DNA of 13,019 nucleotides from Zygnema cylindricum (GCA_037447655.1 JBBHKE010002677.1:1-13019); one strand, 5' to 3'. Positions 1-8,707 are shown, counted from the first letter of the stretch. Translations and numbers: made by a program. The notes: a model not told the origin generated them from the sequence alone.

Positions 1-16
1 TGACGCCAGCCGTCGC

Positions 17-406
17 TCAGAACATTGTGACGACGTTGTCGTCGCGGCGACAATGATCCTCCGAGCCACACATCGCCCAGTTTATCCACCCGCCGTCCCC
101 GTGTCGCTCAAATCTCGCACTTTTCCCTTTTGGAATTAAATACACTTCGTATCCTTGCGAACATCCTGACCAGAAGTAGCATTCCGCATGCTGGTGAATG
201 TACTCTCCGGTTATAGTGTGACGTACGCATACGGCTATGACGGTGTAGTCGCGCCACTTTCCGTACAGTTGGGAAGTCAGCTCGCGAGCGAACCGTTCCC
301 GTCGGTCTCTGTCGCTTTTGATGACGTCTCCGACCGAATTCCATGACGCTTTGAGACCTTCGCAAATGGCAAATATGGAAACGCCAACGGCTACCTCAGT
401 TGCCAT
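17..406 (-). CDS. Unrecognised 129-aa protein, intact single-exon frame
   Basis: I do not recognise this protein. The frame opens at an ATG at 404-406 in a strong Kozak setting (G at -3 and G at +4), and an in-frame TAG lies upstream, so this ATG is the natural start. A TTG four codons earlier is also open but unlikely to be used. The N-terminus (residues 5-20) is mildly hydrophobic and is followed by a charged stretch rich in R, D and E (30-42). The C-terminal half looks like a compact beta-rich domain: GYEVYLI at 85-91, then GDGGWINWA at 103-111, with six of its seven cysteines after residue 59 (60, 76, 82, 113, 119, plus C15 near the start). The even composition and lack of breaks suggest a real gene. 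A GYEVY...GDGG..NWA pattern feels like a small conserved eukaryotic family, but I cannot name it. It could also be the last exon of a longer gene. Its 3' UTR is outside the window. Confidence 0.55.
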   Translation of the reverse strand: MATEVAVGVSIFAICEGLKASWNSVGDVIKSDRDRRERFARELTSQLYGKWRDYTVIAVCVRHTITGEYIHQHAECYFWSGCSQGYEVYLIPKGKSARFERHGDGGWINWAMCGSEDHCRRDDNVVTMF

Positions 407-480
407 CTCTTCTGGCAACGTGGAAAGAACCGAACACTATTCACAAGGGCACTCACTTTTCTGCGACTTGCTTCGTTGTG

Positions 481-485
481 ATTGG
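481..485 (-). promoter_or_regulatory. Inverted CCAAT box upstream of the 129-aa frame
   Basis: Read on the minus strand the site is AGCCAATCAC, which matches the NF-Y (CCAAT-box) consensus. It sits about 75 nt upstream of the ATG at 406, a usual distance for a proximal promoter element. No TATA box is evident between it and the start codon. The assignment rests on motif and position only. Confidence 0.35.
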
Positions 486-642
486 CTCTACCGCAAACAG
501 ACAGTGGCGGTCGAAACTGCAATAACTCTCTCCGAGGAATACGCTCACGATTTCAGGTAGGGCGACGATTTCATTTTAAGGTGTGGAGGAAGAAGTCGCC
601 GTACGGCTGTACGGTTTGAATCAAAATGATTTCTGGTGGACG

Positions 643-1004
643 GATGCCGCGGTATCCTTCTACTTGGAAGTCTGTTGAAAAACGCGTTGAAACTGCCGCC
701 AACCTAAACCAATCAGGAAGCTGTTGGATTCAATATTGTAATCGGCCGTCGCGTGTCTATCGCGCGGCCGTCTAGTTTGTCTCTTACTTAGTGCTGGTCT
801 TGTTTGGCTTGGAGTCGTATGTTTCGCAGATTGTTTCGCAGATGGTCTCGCGGAGATTTGGTTTGGCGGCGGTCAGCTTGTGTGTACGTTTGGAGTGTAC
901 GGTTGAATAGGGGTCTAAACCAATCAGGAAGCGATGCCACGGTGTCCTTGGCCGTCTGTTGAAAAACGCGTTTACACTGCCGGAAACCTAAGCCAATCAG
1001 GAAG
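643..1004 (+). repeat. Diverged direct repeat (643-720 and 933-1004) with three CCAAT motifs
   Basis: The segment at 643-720 recurs at 933-1004. The copies share the blocks GATGCC, TCTGTTGAAAAACGCG and CCAATCAGGAAG, with a 6-bp length difference. A third, partial copy of the CCAATCAGGAAGCGATG part lies at about 916-936, so CCAATCAGGAAG occurs three times in the same orientation (CCAAT at 709, 920 and 993). Each is preceded by AA or AG, as NF-Y sites usually are. The region is richer in CpG than the DNA to its right. It may be a duplicated promoter region, possibly divergent from the minus-strand gene at 17-406, but no convincing plus-strand gene follows. Confidence 0.6.
821..856 (+). repeat. 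Three-copy 12-bp tandem repeat
   Basis: GTTTCGCAGATT is followed directly by GTTTCGCAGATG and then by the diverged GTCTCGCGGAGA. The array lies between the two copies of the CCAAT-bearing direct repeat. No function is indicated. Confidence 0.6.
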
Positions 1005-1140
1005 CGATGGCGTCCACCTACCTCGCAGGCACAGAGGTCTCGTTCGTACGGATTTTGACTATTTCACTAAAATATTTCATTTTTTTTAGTTTCTTAACTT
1101 TTCTTTTAATTAGTACACTTTTAAGCGTTCGGACACAATC

Positions 1141-1170
1141 TACGGAAATATACGGAAATGTGCGGAAATT
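1141..1170 (+). repeat. Three-copy 10-bp tandem repeat
   Basis: The units are TACGGAAATA, TACGGAAATG and TGCGGAAATT, back to back. It is a short local duplication about 140 bp after the last CCAAT motif. The DNA from here to the MITE at 1424 is AT-rich, and I see no gene or motif in it. Confidence 0.6.
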
Positions 1171-1423
1171 ACATGGTGGACATAAATGGCCTAGATATAG
1201 AGCAGTGAGAGACTTTGAGATAAAGAGATATTTGAAGTGATGTCTAAATGTGTTTCGTTTAGTTTGCATTAAATTATAAAATTACTTTTGATTAAATGTT
1301 TTTCTCATTTTTTATTTATTTAAAGCCAAAGTCAGTGAACGCATTTAAAAAACTTTAGAATTTTGGCACATGCGCATATTCTTTATTTTTTGGGCGTTTC
1401 ATGCGTGCGCTTCGTACGAATAA

Positions 1424-2194
1424 GGGTATGTCCCCATGTGTCAAAGTAAAGGTTTTTTTTGTCGTTTTCCTGTAAAACTTAGCGCCTTACCGCCTAAGTT
1501 ACAACCGCACAAAGAAATCGAAAAATATAGAAGTACATTTTGCGTCATCATTTGAACTTAGAGTGTACTACATGTTGTTTTTTTTTCGCTTTTTCGACCC
1601 ACGACCACGTAAATTACATCATCTTCAAACTTTTCTTTAAAACACATCGGTGACGTGTTTTAAATCAAAGTATTATCGCTGAACAAACAGTGCCGCATAT
1701 TCGCTCGTGTCGAAATTTTCAAAAAATTTCAAACAATTAGATTTGATGAAAAAAAGTACACGAGTCGATATGTTTTGTCCGTTTGCATTCAGTACGACGA
1801 AAAAAAAATCACAATTTGTTTTGTTTTGTCTGTTTTCGTTCGGTACGAATTTTTTTTTTGCAAAGGTCTCGAAATTGTGATGTCATTTCACATCAAGAGA
1901 TGAAAAGGCAAAGCGCATCTTCTTCAACCATGAAACGGCATATGCTAGAAGGTGGTAAGTCTACAATGTCACGGTAAAACATGCAACATCACAAGCAGTT
2001 CCAAAAAACAACATGTGACAATAAAGATTGTAGAACTTGACAACCGACACTGGTATTGTCAACGCATAGAATCGTCACAAACGTAAGTTACGATTTCGTT
2101 CTTACATATAAGGACACTTGAAAACCGGGTCGAGCAGATCTGCTTGAAAATTCAAAGTAAAATCGCTAAGTTACAAGCATATGGGGACATACCC
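1424..2194. mobile_element. PIF/Harbinger-like MITE, 771 bp, with TAA target duplication
   Basis: The two ends are inverted copies: GGGTATGTCCCCATGTG at 1424-1440 and its complement at 2178-2194, with one mismatch in 17. A second, internal inverted pair is exact over 9 bp (AACTTAGCG at about 1477-1485 against CGCTAAGTT at 2164-2172). TAA flanks both sides (1421-1423 and 2195-2197). A 3-bp TWA duplication and G-rich termini are known for the PIF/Harbinger superfamily. The interior has no long open frame. It holds poly-A/T runs and a roughly 30-bp imperfect direct repeat (about 1773-1808 and 1826-1857). The superfamily assignment is an inference from the termini and the duplication alone. A TAA match could arise by chance, but the inverted termini are clear. 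Confidence 0.65.
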
Positions 2195-2319
2195 TAAATC
2201 CTTTATGTTCCTAGGGCGTCAGGTCGCCATACCATAGCGCGCAACACGGCGATCATCCGAAATAAATCAAGAAGCGTTCCCAACGAAATTCGTGTTTTTT
2301 ATTTTGGCATAAGCGTTGA

Positions 2320-2851
2320 CCTATCTAAGGCAAGCAAACAAGTGGGCGGAAAGTTCGAAACCAAAAGCAAAGTGAGTCGTCTTTTCTAAAATAAGATAAT
2401 CTTATGTCGAACTTTTCAATTACACTACAATACAACCGCAGTTAAAAAGGACATCTATATTTTCTGCAGATTTGCAGAATTAGAATTTCACCTTTCGCAA
2501 CAACTCCTATCTTGGAAGAAACGTTTTTGTTTGGCGAGAGTTATTTCAGCCTCGAGGCGAGGTTCCATTATCGAGAAAATAGAGCCTATCTGAGGCAAGC
2601 AAACAAGTGGGCGGAAACTTTCTTAACCAAAAGCAAAGTGAGTCGTCTCTTCTAAAATAAAATAATCTTATGTCAAACTTTTGAATTACACTAGAATATT
2701 GACGCAATTAAAAAAAACATCTATATTTTACAGCAGATTTGCAGAATTAGAATTTCATCTATGGGAACAACTCTTATCTTGGACGAAACGTTTTTGTTTG
2801 TCTAGGGTTATTTCACACTCAAGGTGAAGTTCCATTATCAAAAAAATGGAG
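2320..2851 (+). repeat. Diverged tandem duplication, 265/267-bp units
   Basis: Unit 1 (2320-2584) and unit 2 (2585-2851) abut and align throughout. Long shared blocks include GGCAAGCAAACAAGTGGGCG near the start and GATTTGCAGAATTAGAATTT in the middle. Identity looks like roughly 85 percent by eye, with short indels, so the duplication is not recent. Neither unit has a sustained open frame. It could be the start of a satellite family or a local duplication. Confidence 0.8.
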
Positions 2852-3385
2852 TTTTCTACTAACAATTATACTATTTCGTACAGTGCCAAAGATATTTTTT
2901 TATTTTTGTTCGAAACACATTTTTGCCTAATGATTCATTTGATTTTCCAGGTTATATGCGTAGACCTTGACCGTGGGATGTTCTGCTTTACAAAAAAATA
3001 TTAGCCATCGGTCTAACCTTTCATTTTATGGCACGTGGCCTTGCGATGACAATTTTTACTAGCTGAACATATAGAAATGTGCCGTGTGGAAAAAAAAAAA
3101 GATACACGATGAACGCGCAATCAGGTACCTACACGTCGTATAGGCCACGTGCCTTTGCCAAGGTGTGTGCGAGTCCACACAAACCATAAGAAAATATTTA
3201 ACTCATGATATTGTTTGAAGCTCTTTTTGCCATCCATTGACTATTCTAAGATTTGCGTACGCTTTTACAAATCTTGAGTCTGGGCTGTCCATGCAAACTT
3301 ATCTTCAAATTTCACTCTTGGAGAATCCTAAACTTTTTTTCATTACATGTCACTATAAAGTCTCTCTATAAAATAGGAGCGTATA
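2852..3385. other. AT-rich stretch with no gene seen
   Basis: Both strands are broken by frequent stops and homopolymer runs of A or T. An open frame of about 75 codons starting near 3253 runs into the 1.4-kb repeat and has no recognisable features. The only structure I see is the inverted repeat at 3030-3153. Confidence 0.6.
3030..3153. repeat. Short inverted repeat with CACGTG in each arm
   Basis: GGCACGTGGCCT at 3030-3041 is exactly inverted at 3142-3153, giving 12-bp arms around about 100 bp. Each arm contains the palindrome CACGTG, the E-box core. No clear target-site duplication flanks the arms, so I do not call it a transposon. Confidence 0.5.
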
Positions 3386-4760
3386 GATGGTACATTATAG
3401 TACACCTTGTACGAGTCACTTTTTACCTCAGATGGTACAAAATATTACGTTCACACTTTGCTTTCATAGATATTTCGTAGATTTTTGTAATTCTTATATT
3501 AACCTACGTGGTATCGGCCATAATGTGCCACGCAAATTAAAAACGGTTTATTGACTCGCCACATTGGACCGAAAGGCTTTCAATAAACCCATCCGTACAT
3601 TTACAAAGACCCCCTAATGGAACCCCAACCTTAAATTCATTTTTATTTACATCGGATGTACCTACATACTTTATTGTGCGACCGTGCGCTACACGTTATA
3701 AACGTCAAAATCAAACATTGGAAATTGTTTATTCGTACAAAGCTTCAACTGTGTGAATGACAAAAAGACAAATTAACAAGGTTTTAATACTTTTGGATTC
3801 TTCTAGTCGCAAATGTATCGTGAACACCAAAAGGAAAATAAAACCATAGATATTCGATAAAACACAAAAGGCGAACTAAACGCCATGTTTTGTCAAGATA
3901 CTAGATTTGGTAAAGCTATAACGGGTACAACTTCAAAAAGTCCACACCAACAAAAAATTCAATTAATTTTTTTTTGTCTTTTAGTGCTCCTATTGTTAAC
4001 AATGTTATAATTTTTAAAAAAATAATCATATACCATAGAAAACCCTAAAATACCCTAGAGACGCTAAAACATTTTGTCCGAACATCGACAAATTTGTTTG
4101 TTCAACTTTGATGATTGAGCTTGTCATACTTTGGGGTTTAAGATACATAATCACACATATAAGGCCCGTGCTTACAACATAAACGAATGTATGCTCCCAT
4201 GTTTCTTTTTTTCCACGGAAGAAAAAAAAACTTATAATTACACTAGTAACTTCAAAGTTTTTTTTTTTTTTTAATATTACATGTAAAAGAAAATCAAATG
4301 GTCCGCCCGAAATTTCGTCGTTGTGCCAATTGTTGAGTTTTTCAAGTTATTTTGAGGATATACATCCTCCAATAAAGGCCCCAAGGGATGGTACCAACGG
4401 TTCGTAACCCGAATACCTATATGTGAACCAACGGCAACATAAAAACGATACAGAACTAGAACCTTGAGGTGGGTCTGCAAAAGTGTCATAACACCAAAAA
4501 TTATTTCGATACATTGATAGGAATAAAACAAAGGTATGGATCCACCGTCCGTTAGCCCAATAAAGTTACTCGTTGGAACTTGGGTGGGTCAAACTTGATA
4601 GGCGATGTTTTTCGGTTTTGTGGGTCAAGGTTTGCTACGACATCGTCAACATTGAGACATGTAGAAATTTTTTCGGATTATCGGTTAAGATTGCGATCAT
4701 CAAGGTTCAAGGTTTCACAGCTTTGTGACTTCCGAGTTTAGTCTACGCAGGTAGAATAGG
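3386..4760 (+). repeat. Unnamed dispersed or duplicated repeat, copy 1 (about 1.4 kb)
   Basis: This segment aligns along its whole length with 6858-8250 in the same orientation. Shared blocks include TTTACCTCA near the start, CGGATGTACCTACGTACT-like sequence about 280 bp in, AAAACCCT and TTTGGGGTTTA in the middle, and GGTTAAGATTGCGATCATCA near the right end. The offset between copies drifts from 3472 to 3490 through small indels. Identity is roughly 75-85 percent by eye. I see no open frame of coding quality and no terminal motif that names a transposon class. The left boundary is soft. The right boundary here is only as far as comparison is possible, because copy 2 is cut by the copia LTR. 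A minus-strand stretch around 4280-4360 stays readable in both copies and could be a coding relic. Confidence 0.8.
3545..3589. repeat. 10-bp stem hairpin inside repeat copy 1
   Basis: GGTTTATTGA at 3545-3554 and TCAATAAACC at 3580-3589 are perfectly complementary around a 25-nt loop. The same hairpin, with the same loop length, occurs in copy 2 at 7018-7062. Confidence 0.55.
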
Positions 4761-4832
4761 ATTTTAGAGATGCAACATCTTTTAAGCAACAATTGTGAGA
4801 GAGTGAGGAGAAGAGGGATTTGGGTTGTTGCT

Positions 4833-4854
4833 GGCTGATGAGTAAGAGTCAGCC
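4833..4854. repeat. Small hairpin, 6-bp stem
   Basis: GGCTGA (4833-4838) pairs with TCAGCC (4849-4854) around a 10-nt loop. It sits in a purine-rich stretch between repeat copy 1 and the minisatellite. It is not followed by a T run and has no assigned role. Confidence 0.3.
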
Positions 4855-4922
4855 TAAGACCAATCTATTATCGTAAAGGAGTAGAAAACTCTCCAACTTT
4901 TGGAGTAGGAGTTTTAATTAAC

Positions 4923-5173
4923 GGAGTAGAAGGAATTTGAATGGACGAGAACAACCTAAAAGATTGCCAACGATGCCCTTTGATGTAGACGATGGGGAGT
5001 TTTTACTAAGGGAGTAGAAGGAATTTGAATAGACGAGAACAACCTAAAAGATTGCCAACGATGCCCTTTGATGTAGACGATGGGGAGTTTTTACTAAGGG
5101 AGTAGAAGGAATTTGAATAGACGAGAACAACCTAAAAGATAAGCAAGGTTGCCTTTAGATGTAGACGATGGGG
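4923..5173 (+). repeat. 88-bp minisatellite, 2.9 units
   Basis: Units start at 4923, 5011 and 5099. Units 1 and 2 differ at one base only (G at 4943, A at 5031). Unit 3 keeps the A variant, is diverged over about 20 bp in its middle (5141-5160), and lacks the last 13 bp. About 15 bp before unit 1 (4908-4922) resemble the end of a unit, so the array was once longer. Eighty-eight is not a multiple of three and no frame runs through. The near identity of units 1 and 2 points to a recent duplication. Confidence 0.9.
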
Positions 5174-5249
5174 CGTGTAGGAAACGACGCTGTCTTACTT
5201 CTCTAAAAGGTTACGGTTCGGTATACATCAGTATACACTAACCTTGGAA

Positions 5250-5710
<461 letters not shown>

Positions 5711-6857
5711 CGTAATGTTTCCCAACATATATTGCACTCATAGGCTTGGTCACTACTGTAGTAGCTGGTGAATGGAATATTAAAAACTTGCATAATAAAT
5801 AATATTCTGAAATTTGTTAATACAATTTGTAATATATCAACGTAACCTATCTTGTGTAGACTTGTGCCGAATCAGCTGTTCGTGATTACGGGAAGTCTCG
5901 TCTGTTGTCTCGAACTGGATTATTTTGGCTTTGGTTTCGGGTGATATTATAGTATGTTTTCAGTAGAATTTCTAATTATTTTCTTGATTATATTAGCGGC
6001 TAGCTATTCAGAAATTGTCGTTTGTTTACTTTTCGTATTTCTTTTCAACTTGTCGTCATTCATATTTTTTTATAGGGTTTTGTGTCGTGTAATGCTTATA
6101 ATGTAGACTGTGAGCATCATCATCGCATCTTTCTATGATAACTTATCCATTGTAAGCTTTGGTATATCTTATTATTTTATGTTTCGTATTGTACGTTATA
6201 TTCATTTGTTTTATATATTTTGGCGTGTTATGTTGTAATTTGCGTGTACCACATTGATGCATAAAACTGTTTCAAACTTTATCCTGTAGAGCTTATACTT
6301 GACATGGCACTGCAGATTTATGTCTCATGAAAGTTAATTATATTGGTCAAAATCCAAATATTGGACAGGCCGATTATTAAATCACATTTGTTTTAGTTTA
6401 TTGTCCTGCATCCAAGTATAAACATTAGAACGACACTTAAACTGACATGCGAATGTTGAAGTATGAATCCTTTTAACACAATCGTCGTTTTGAAATCGCG
6501 TATTCTTTTGGCATGGTTTTAAAATCTAGTTTTTGGCGGATTTTCCCATTGGCCACTCTGTTTAAGGCCCAAGGTCCACGGGGTCAAAGTGATATTTGTA
6601 AAACTAGGTCGTACGCATTCGCACGAGAACCATCTTGTCACGACCTGAAATCCAAAAATTGGATATCCGAAAATGCAATGGCAAGACTAAATCAAACCGG
6701 CAATATAAAATAAATGGCACCTGCCTACGAAAGACATGTGCTTTGGTTTTAGTAATCTAAAGAGTGAACCTTTGGAGGACAACATAAAAAAGAATGTTAC
6801 ACAAGTGAAGATAGAGGAAATGAAGTCCAATCATCTAAGAAAAGGCGTTCGAAGAGA
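5711..6857. other. AT-rich stretch with no gene seen
   Basis: About 1.15 kb with frequent stops on both strands. The longest plus-strand frames (6513-6713, 66 codons, and 6736-7011, 91 codons) show no domain, signal or composition that supports coding, and the second crosses into the 1.4-kb repeat. Two short palindromes are present: TCCAAATATTGGA near 6352 and ATCCAAAAATTGGAT near 6650. I see no RNA gene. Confidence 0.6.
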
Positions 6858-8250
6858 GATGGTATATTATAGTACACTTTGTGTTAGTCACTTTTTACCT
6901 CAAATGGTACAATATTTTATGTTCACACTTTGCTTTCAAAGATTTTTTGTACATTTATATAGTCTTAATATTAACCTACGTTGTACCGGCCACAATGAGC
7001 CACGCAAATAAAAAAGTGGTTTATTGACTTGACACAATGGACCCAAAGGCATTCAATAAACACATCCGTACGTTTACAAAGACCGCCTATTGGAATCCCA
7101 ACATTAAATTGGTTTCTATTTACACCGGATGTACCTACGTACTTTCTTGTGCGACCGTACGCTACAGGCTATAAACGTAAAAATCAAACAATGGAAATTG
7201 TTTGTTCGTACGAAGCTTCGACAGTGTGAAAGACAAAAAGACAAGTTAACAAGTACCTAATGCTTTTCGATTCTCCTAGTGGCAAATGTATCGTTAACTC
7301 TAGAAGGAAAATAGAGCCATTAGATATTCGATAAAACAAAAACAGCGAACTAAACGCCATGGTTTGTAAAGCTATTGGATTCTACGAAGCCATAACTTGT
7401 ACAATTATCATTGCCCACACCAACAGAAAAACCATTTAATTTTATTTTTTTTAATGCTCCCACTGTTAACTTTGCCTGTATCCAAAAGTCATATCGCATA
7501 GAAAACCCTCAAATACCCTAAAGACGCTAGAAAATTTTGTGTGAACACACCAACAAATTAACTTGTTCAACTTAGAAGTTTGAGCATCTTTTACTTTGGG
7601 GTTTAACCTACAGAATCGCGTATACAAGAACCTTGCTTAAAACATAATCAAATATATGGTAGCATTTGCTTTAGTATTTCTTTTTTTACACGACAAAAAA
7701 AAATCTTATAATTTCACGAGTAATTTTAAAGTGTCGACTTTGTTTTCATTTTAAAAATAACATGTGAAAGGAAATTAATCGGTGTGTCCAAAATTTCGTG
7801 GTTGTTCCAATTGTTGAGTTTTTCATGACATTTTGGTGATAGACATCCTCCGATTGCCCTAGGGGCAAGGCCCCAAGGGATGGTACCAAAGGGTTTGAAC
7901 CAGATAACCTATATCTGAGCCAAAGGCATAAGAGGGATCCAAACATAGAACCTTGAAGTGTCTCCGCAAAAGTGTCACAACACCAAAAACTATTTTGATA
8001 CATTAAGAGGAATAAGGAAAAGGTAGGGATCCACCAGCCTTCAACAAAATAAACGTTACTTTTGGGAATTTCGGTGAGTCGACTTGGCCGACCAAGGTTT
8101 CTCGGATTCGTAGATCAAGGTTACCTAAGACCTCGTCAGCATTGAGGTATGTTGAAAAGTTTTGGGATTTTGGGTTAAGATTGCGATCATCAAGGTTTAA
8201 GGTTTCAAGGCTTTGTGGCTTCCAAGTTTAGTCCACGCAGGTACAATAAG
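6858..8250 (+). repeat. Unnamed dispersed or duplicated repeat, copy 2, cut by the copia LTR
   Basis: This is the partner of 3386-4760 in direct orientation. It differs by many substitutions and small indels, including about 11 extra bases near 7855-7870 where a near-palindromic TTGCCCTAGGGGCAA sits. Similarity to copy 1 runs up to GTACAATAAG at 8241-8250 and stops exactly where the copia LTR starts, so the rest of this copy should lie beyond the far end of the retrotransposon, outside the window. No coding capacity is evident. Confidence 0.8.
7018..7062. repeat. Hairpin conserved with repeat copy 1
   Basis: GGTTTATTGA at 7018-7027 faces TCAATAAACA at 7053-7062 around a 25-nt loop. Nine of ten pairs remain, the outermost being lost by one substitution. 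The equivalent in copy 1 is at 3545-3589. Confidence 0.5.
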
Positions 8251-8679
8251 TGATAGGTCGATACACACAAGGATAGAAGGAAGACAAGATGTAGTGCGCA
8301 AGCAAAAGATAGCAAGAAGAAATCACTCCAGTAAAAGACAAATATATTTCACCAGAAGTTTTCCCCTTACAAAAGATTGTTTTCCCCCAAACGACTAAGT
8401 CCTAAATACTCTCTCTCACGAAACAACAAGTACAACAAATCGTACGTAGTACCGAAAGTACACTGACGCACCAATCAAATAGTAGTACCTACGAAACTTC
8501 ATAAAGTACGCGGTACTGCACGAAACAACCATACCGCCGTACAAAACTAAAGTACTACGCACGCGAGACAACACCAAACTATATTTAAGCAAACCAATCA
8601 CACCACGCCACACGTAACAACATAAATTATATTACGACGCTCAACATAACTGAGACGTCGTTTCACAAAGAATCTAACA
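8251..8679 (-). repeat. 3' LTR of the copia element, 429 bp
   Basis: The internal edge is set by the polypurine tract, after which the element-sense strand reads TGTTAGATT from 8679. The outer edge is set by the end of similarity to repeat copy 1 and by the sequence CTATCA ending at 8251. The termini TGTTAG...CTATCA form the usual TG...CA with a 5-of-6 short inverted repeat. The length is usual for copia LTRs. A TATA-like element lies about 92-101 nt from the LTR start. The central part is packed with GTAC tetramers. No AATAAA is seen on the element strand. Having only one LTR in the window, I cannot compare the pair to date the insertion. Confidence 0.8.
8579..8598 (-). promoter_or_regulatory. 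Putative LTR promoter: CCAAT and TATA-like motifs
   Basis: On the element strand, ATTGG (an inverted CCAAT, 8594-8598) is followed a few bases later by TTAAATATAG (8579-8588), a TATA-like sequence. Transcription would start about 25-35 nt further on, near 8550. A second inverted CCAAT lies downstream at 8471-8475. The position in the first quarter of the LTR fits a U3 promoter. There is no experimental evidence. Confidence 0.4.
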
Positions 8680-8699
8680 ATCCCCCTCTCTTTGTGAAA
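8661..8699. repeat. Inverted repeat straddling the polypurine tract/LTR junction
   Basis: TTTCACAAAG at 8661-8670 (inside the LTR) and CTTTGTGAAA at 8690-8699 (internal region) are perfect 10-bp complements with a 19-nt loop. The loop holds most of the polypurine tract and the first bases of the LTR. In the RNA this could form a stem that exposes the priming site. Confidence 0.6.
8681..8693 (-). other. Polypurine tract (plus-strand DNA primer site)
   Basis: The element strand reads AAAGAGAGGGGGA, thirteen purines, then one T, then the LTR start TGTTAG. This is the normal place for the polypurine tract that primes plus-strand synthesis. A second, shorter purine run (AAGAGGGGG-like, about 8701-8709) lies just upstream and looks like a partial duplicate. 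Confidence 0.85.
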
Positions 8700-8707
8700 A
8701 CCCCCTC

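Noticed and set aside
1007-1240. 77-codon plus-strand frame starting MASTYLAG with a hydrophobic segment, just after a CCAAT motif
   Set aside because: The start context is good, but the hydrophobic part is encoded by a T-rich, AT-rich run, an equally long frame exists on the opposite strand, and the start lies at the end of a duplicated block. Not enough to call a gene or first exon.
2133-2144. 12-bp perfect palindrome AGCAGATCTGCT inside the MITE
   Set aside because: One short palindrome in 13 kb is not remarkable, and nothing around it suggests a binding site.
7880-7925. Minus-strand GGTTCAAACCC, which matches a tRNA/SINE B-box, with an A-box-like TGGCTCAG just upstream
   Set aside because: The two motifs are only about 20 bp apart, too close for a tRNA promoter, no cloverleaf can be drawn, and the corresponding position in repeat copy 1 does not keep the match.
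8416-8613. 65-codon minus-strand frame within the LTR
   Set aside because: It covers the GTAC-rich LTR interior, has no domain features and starts within the promoter region; LTRs of copia elements do not normally code.
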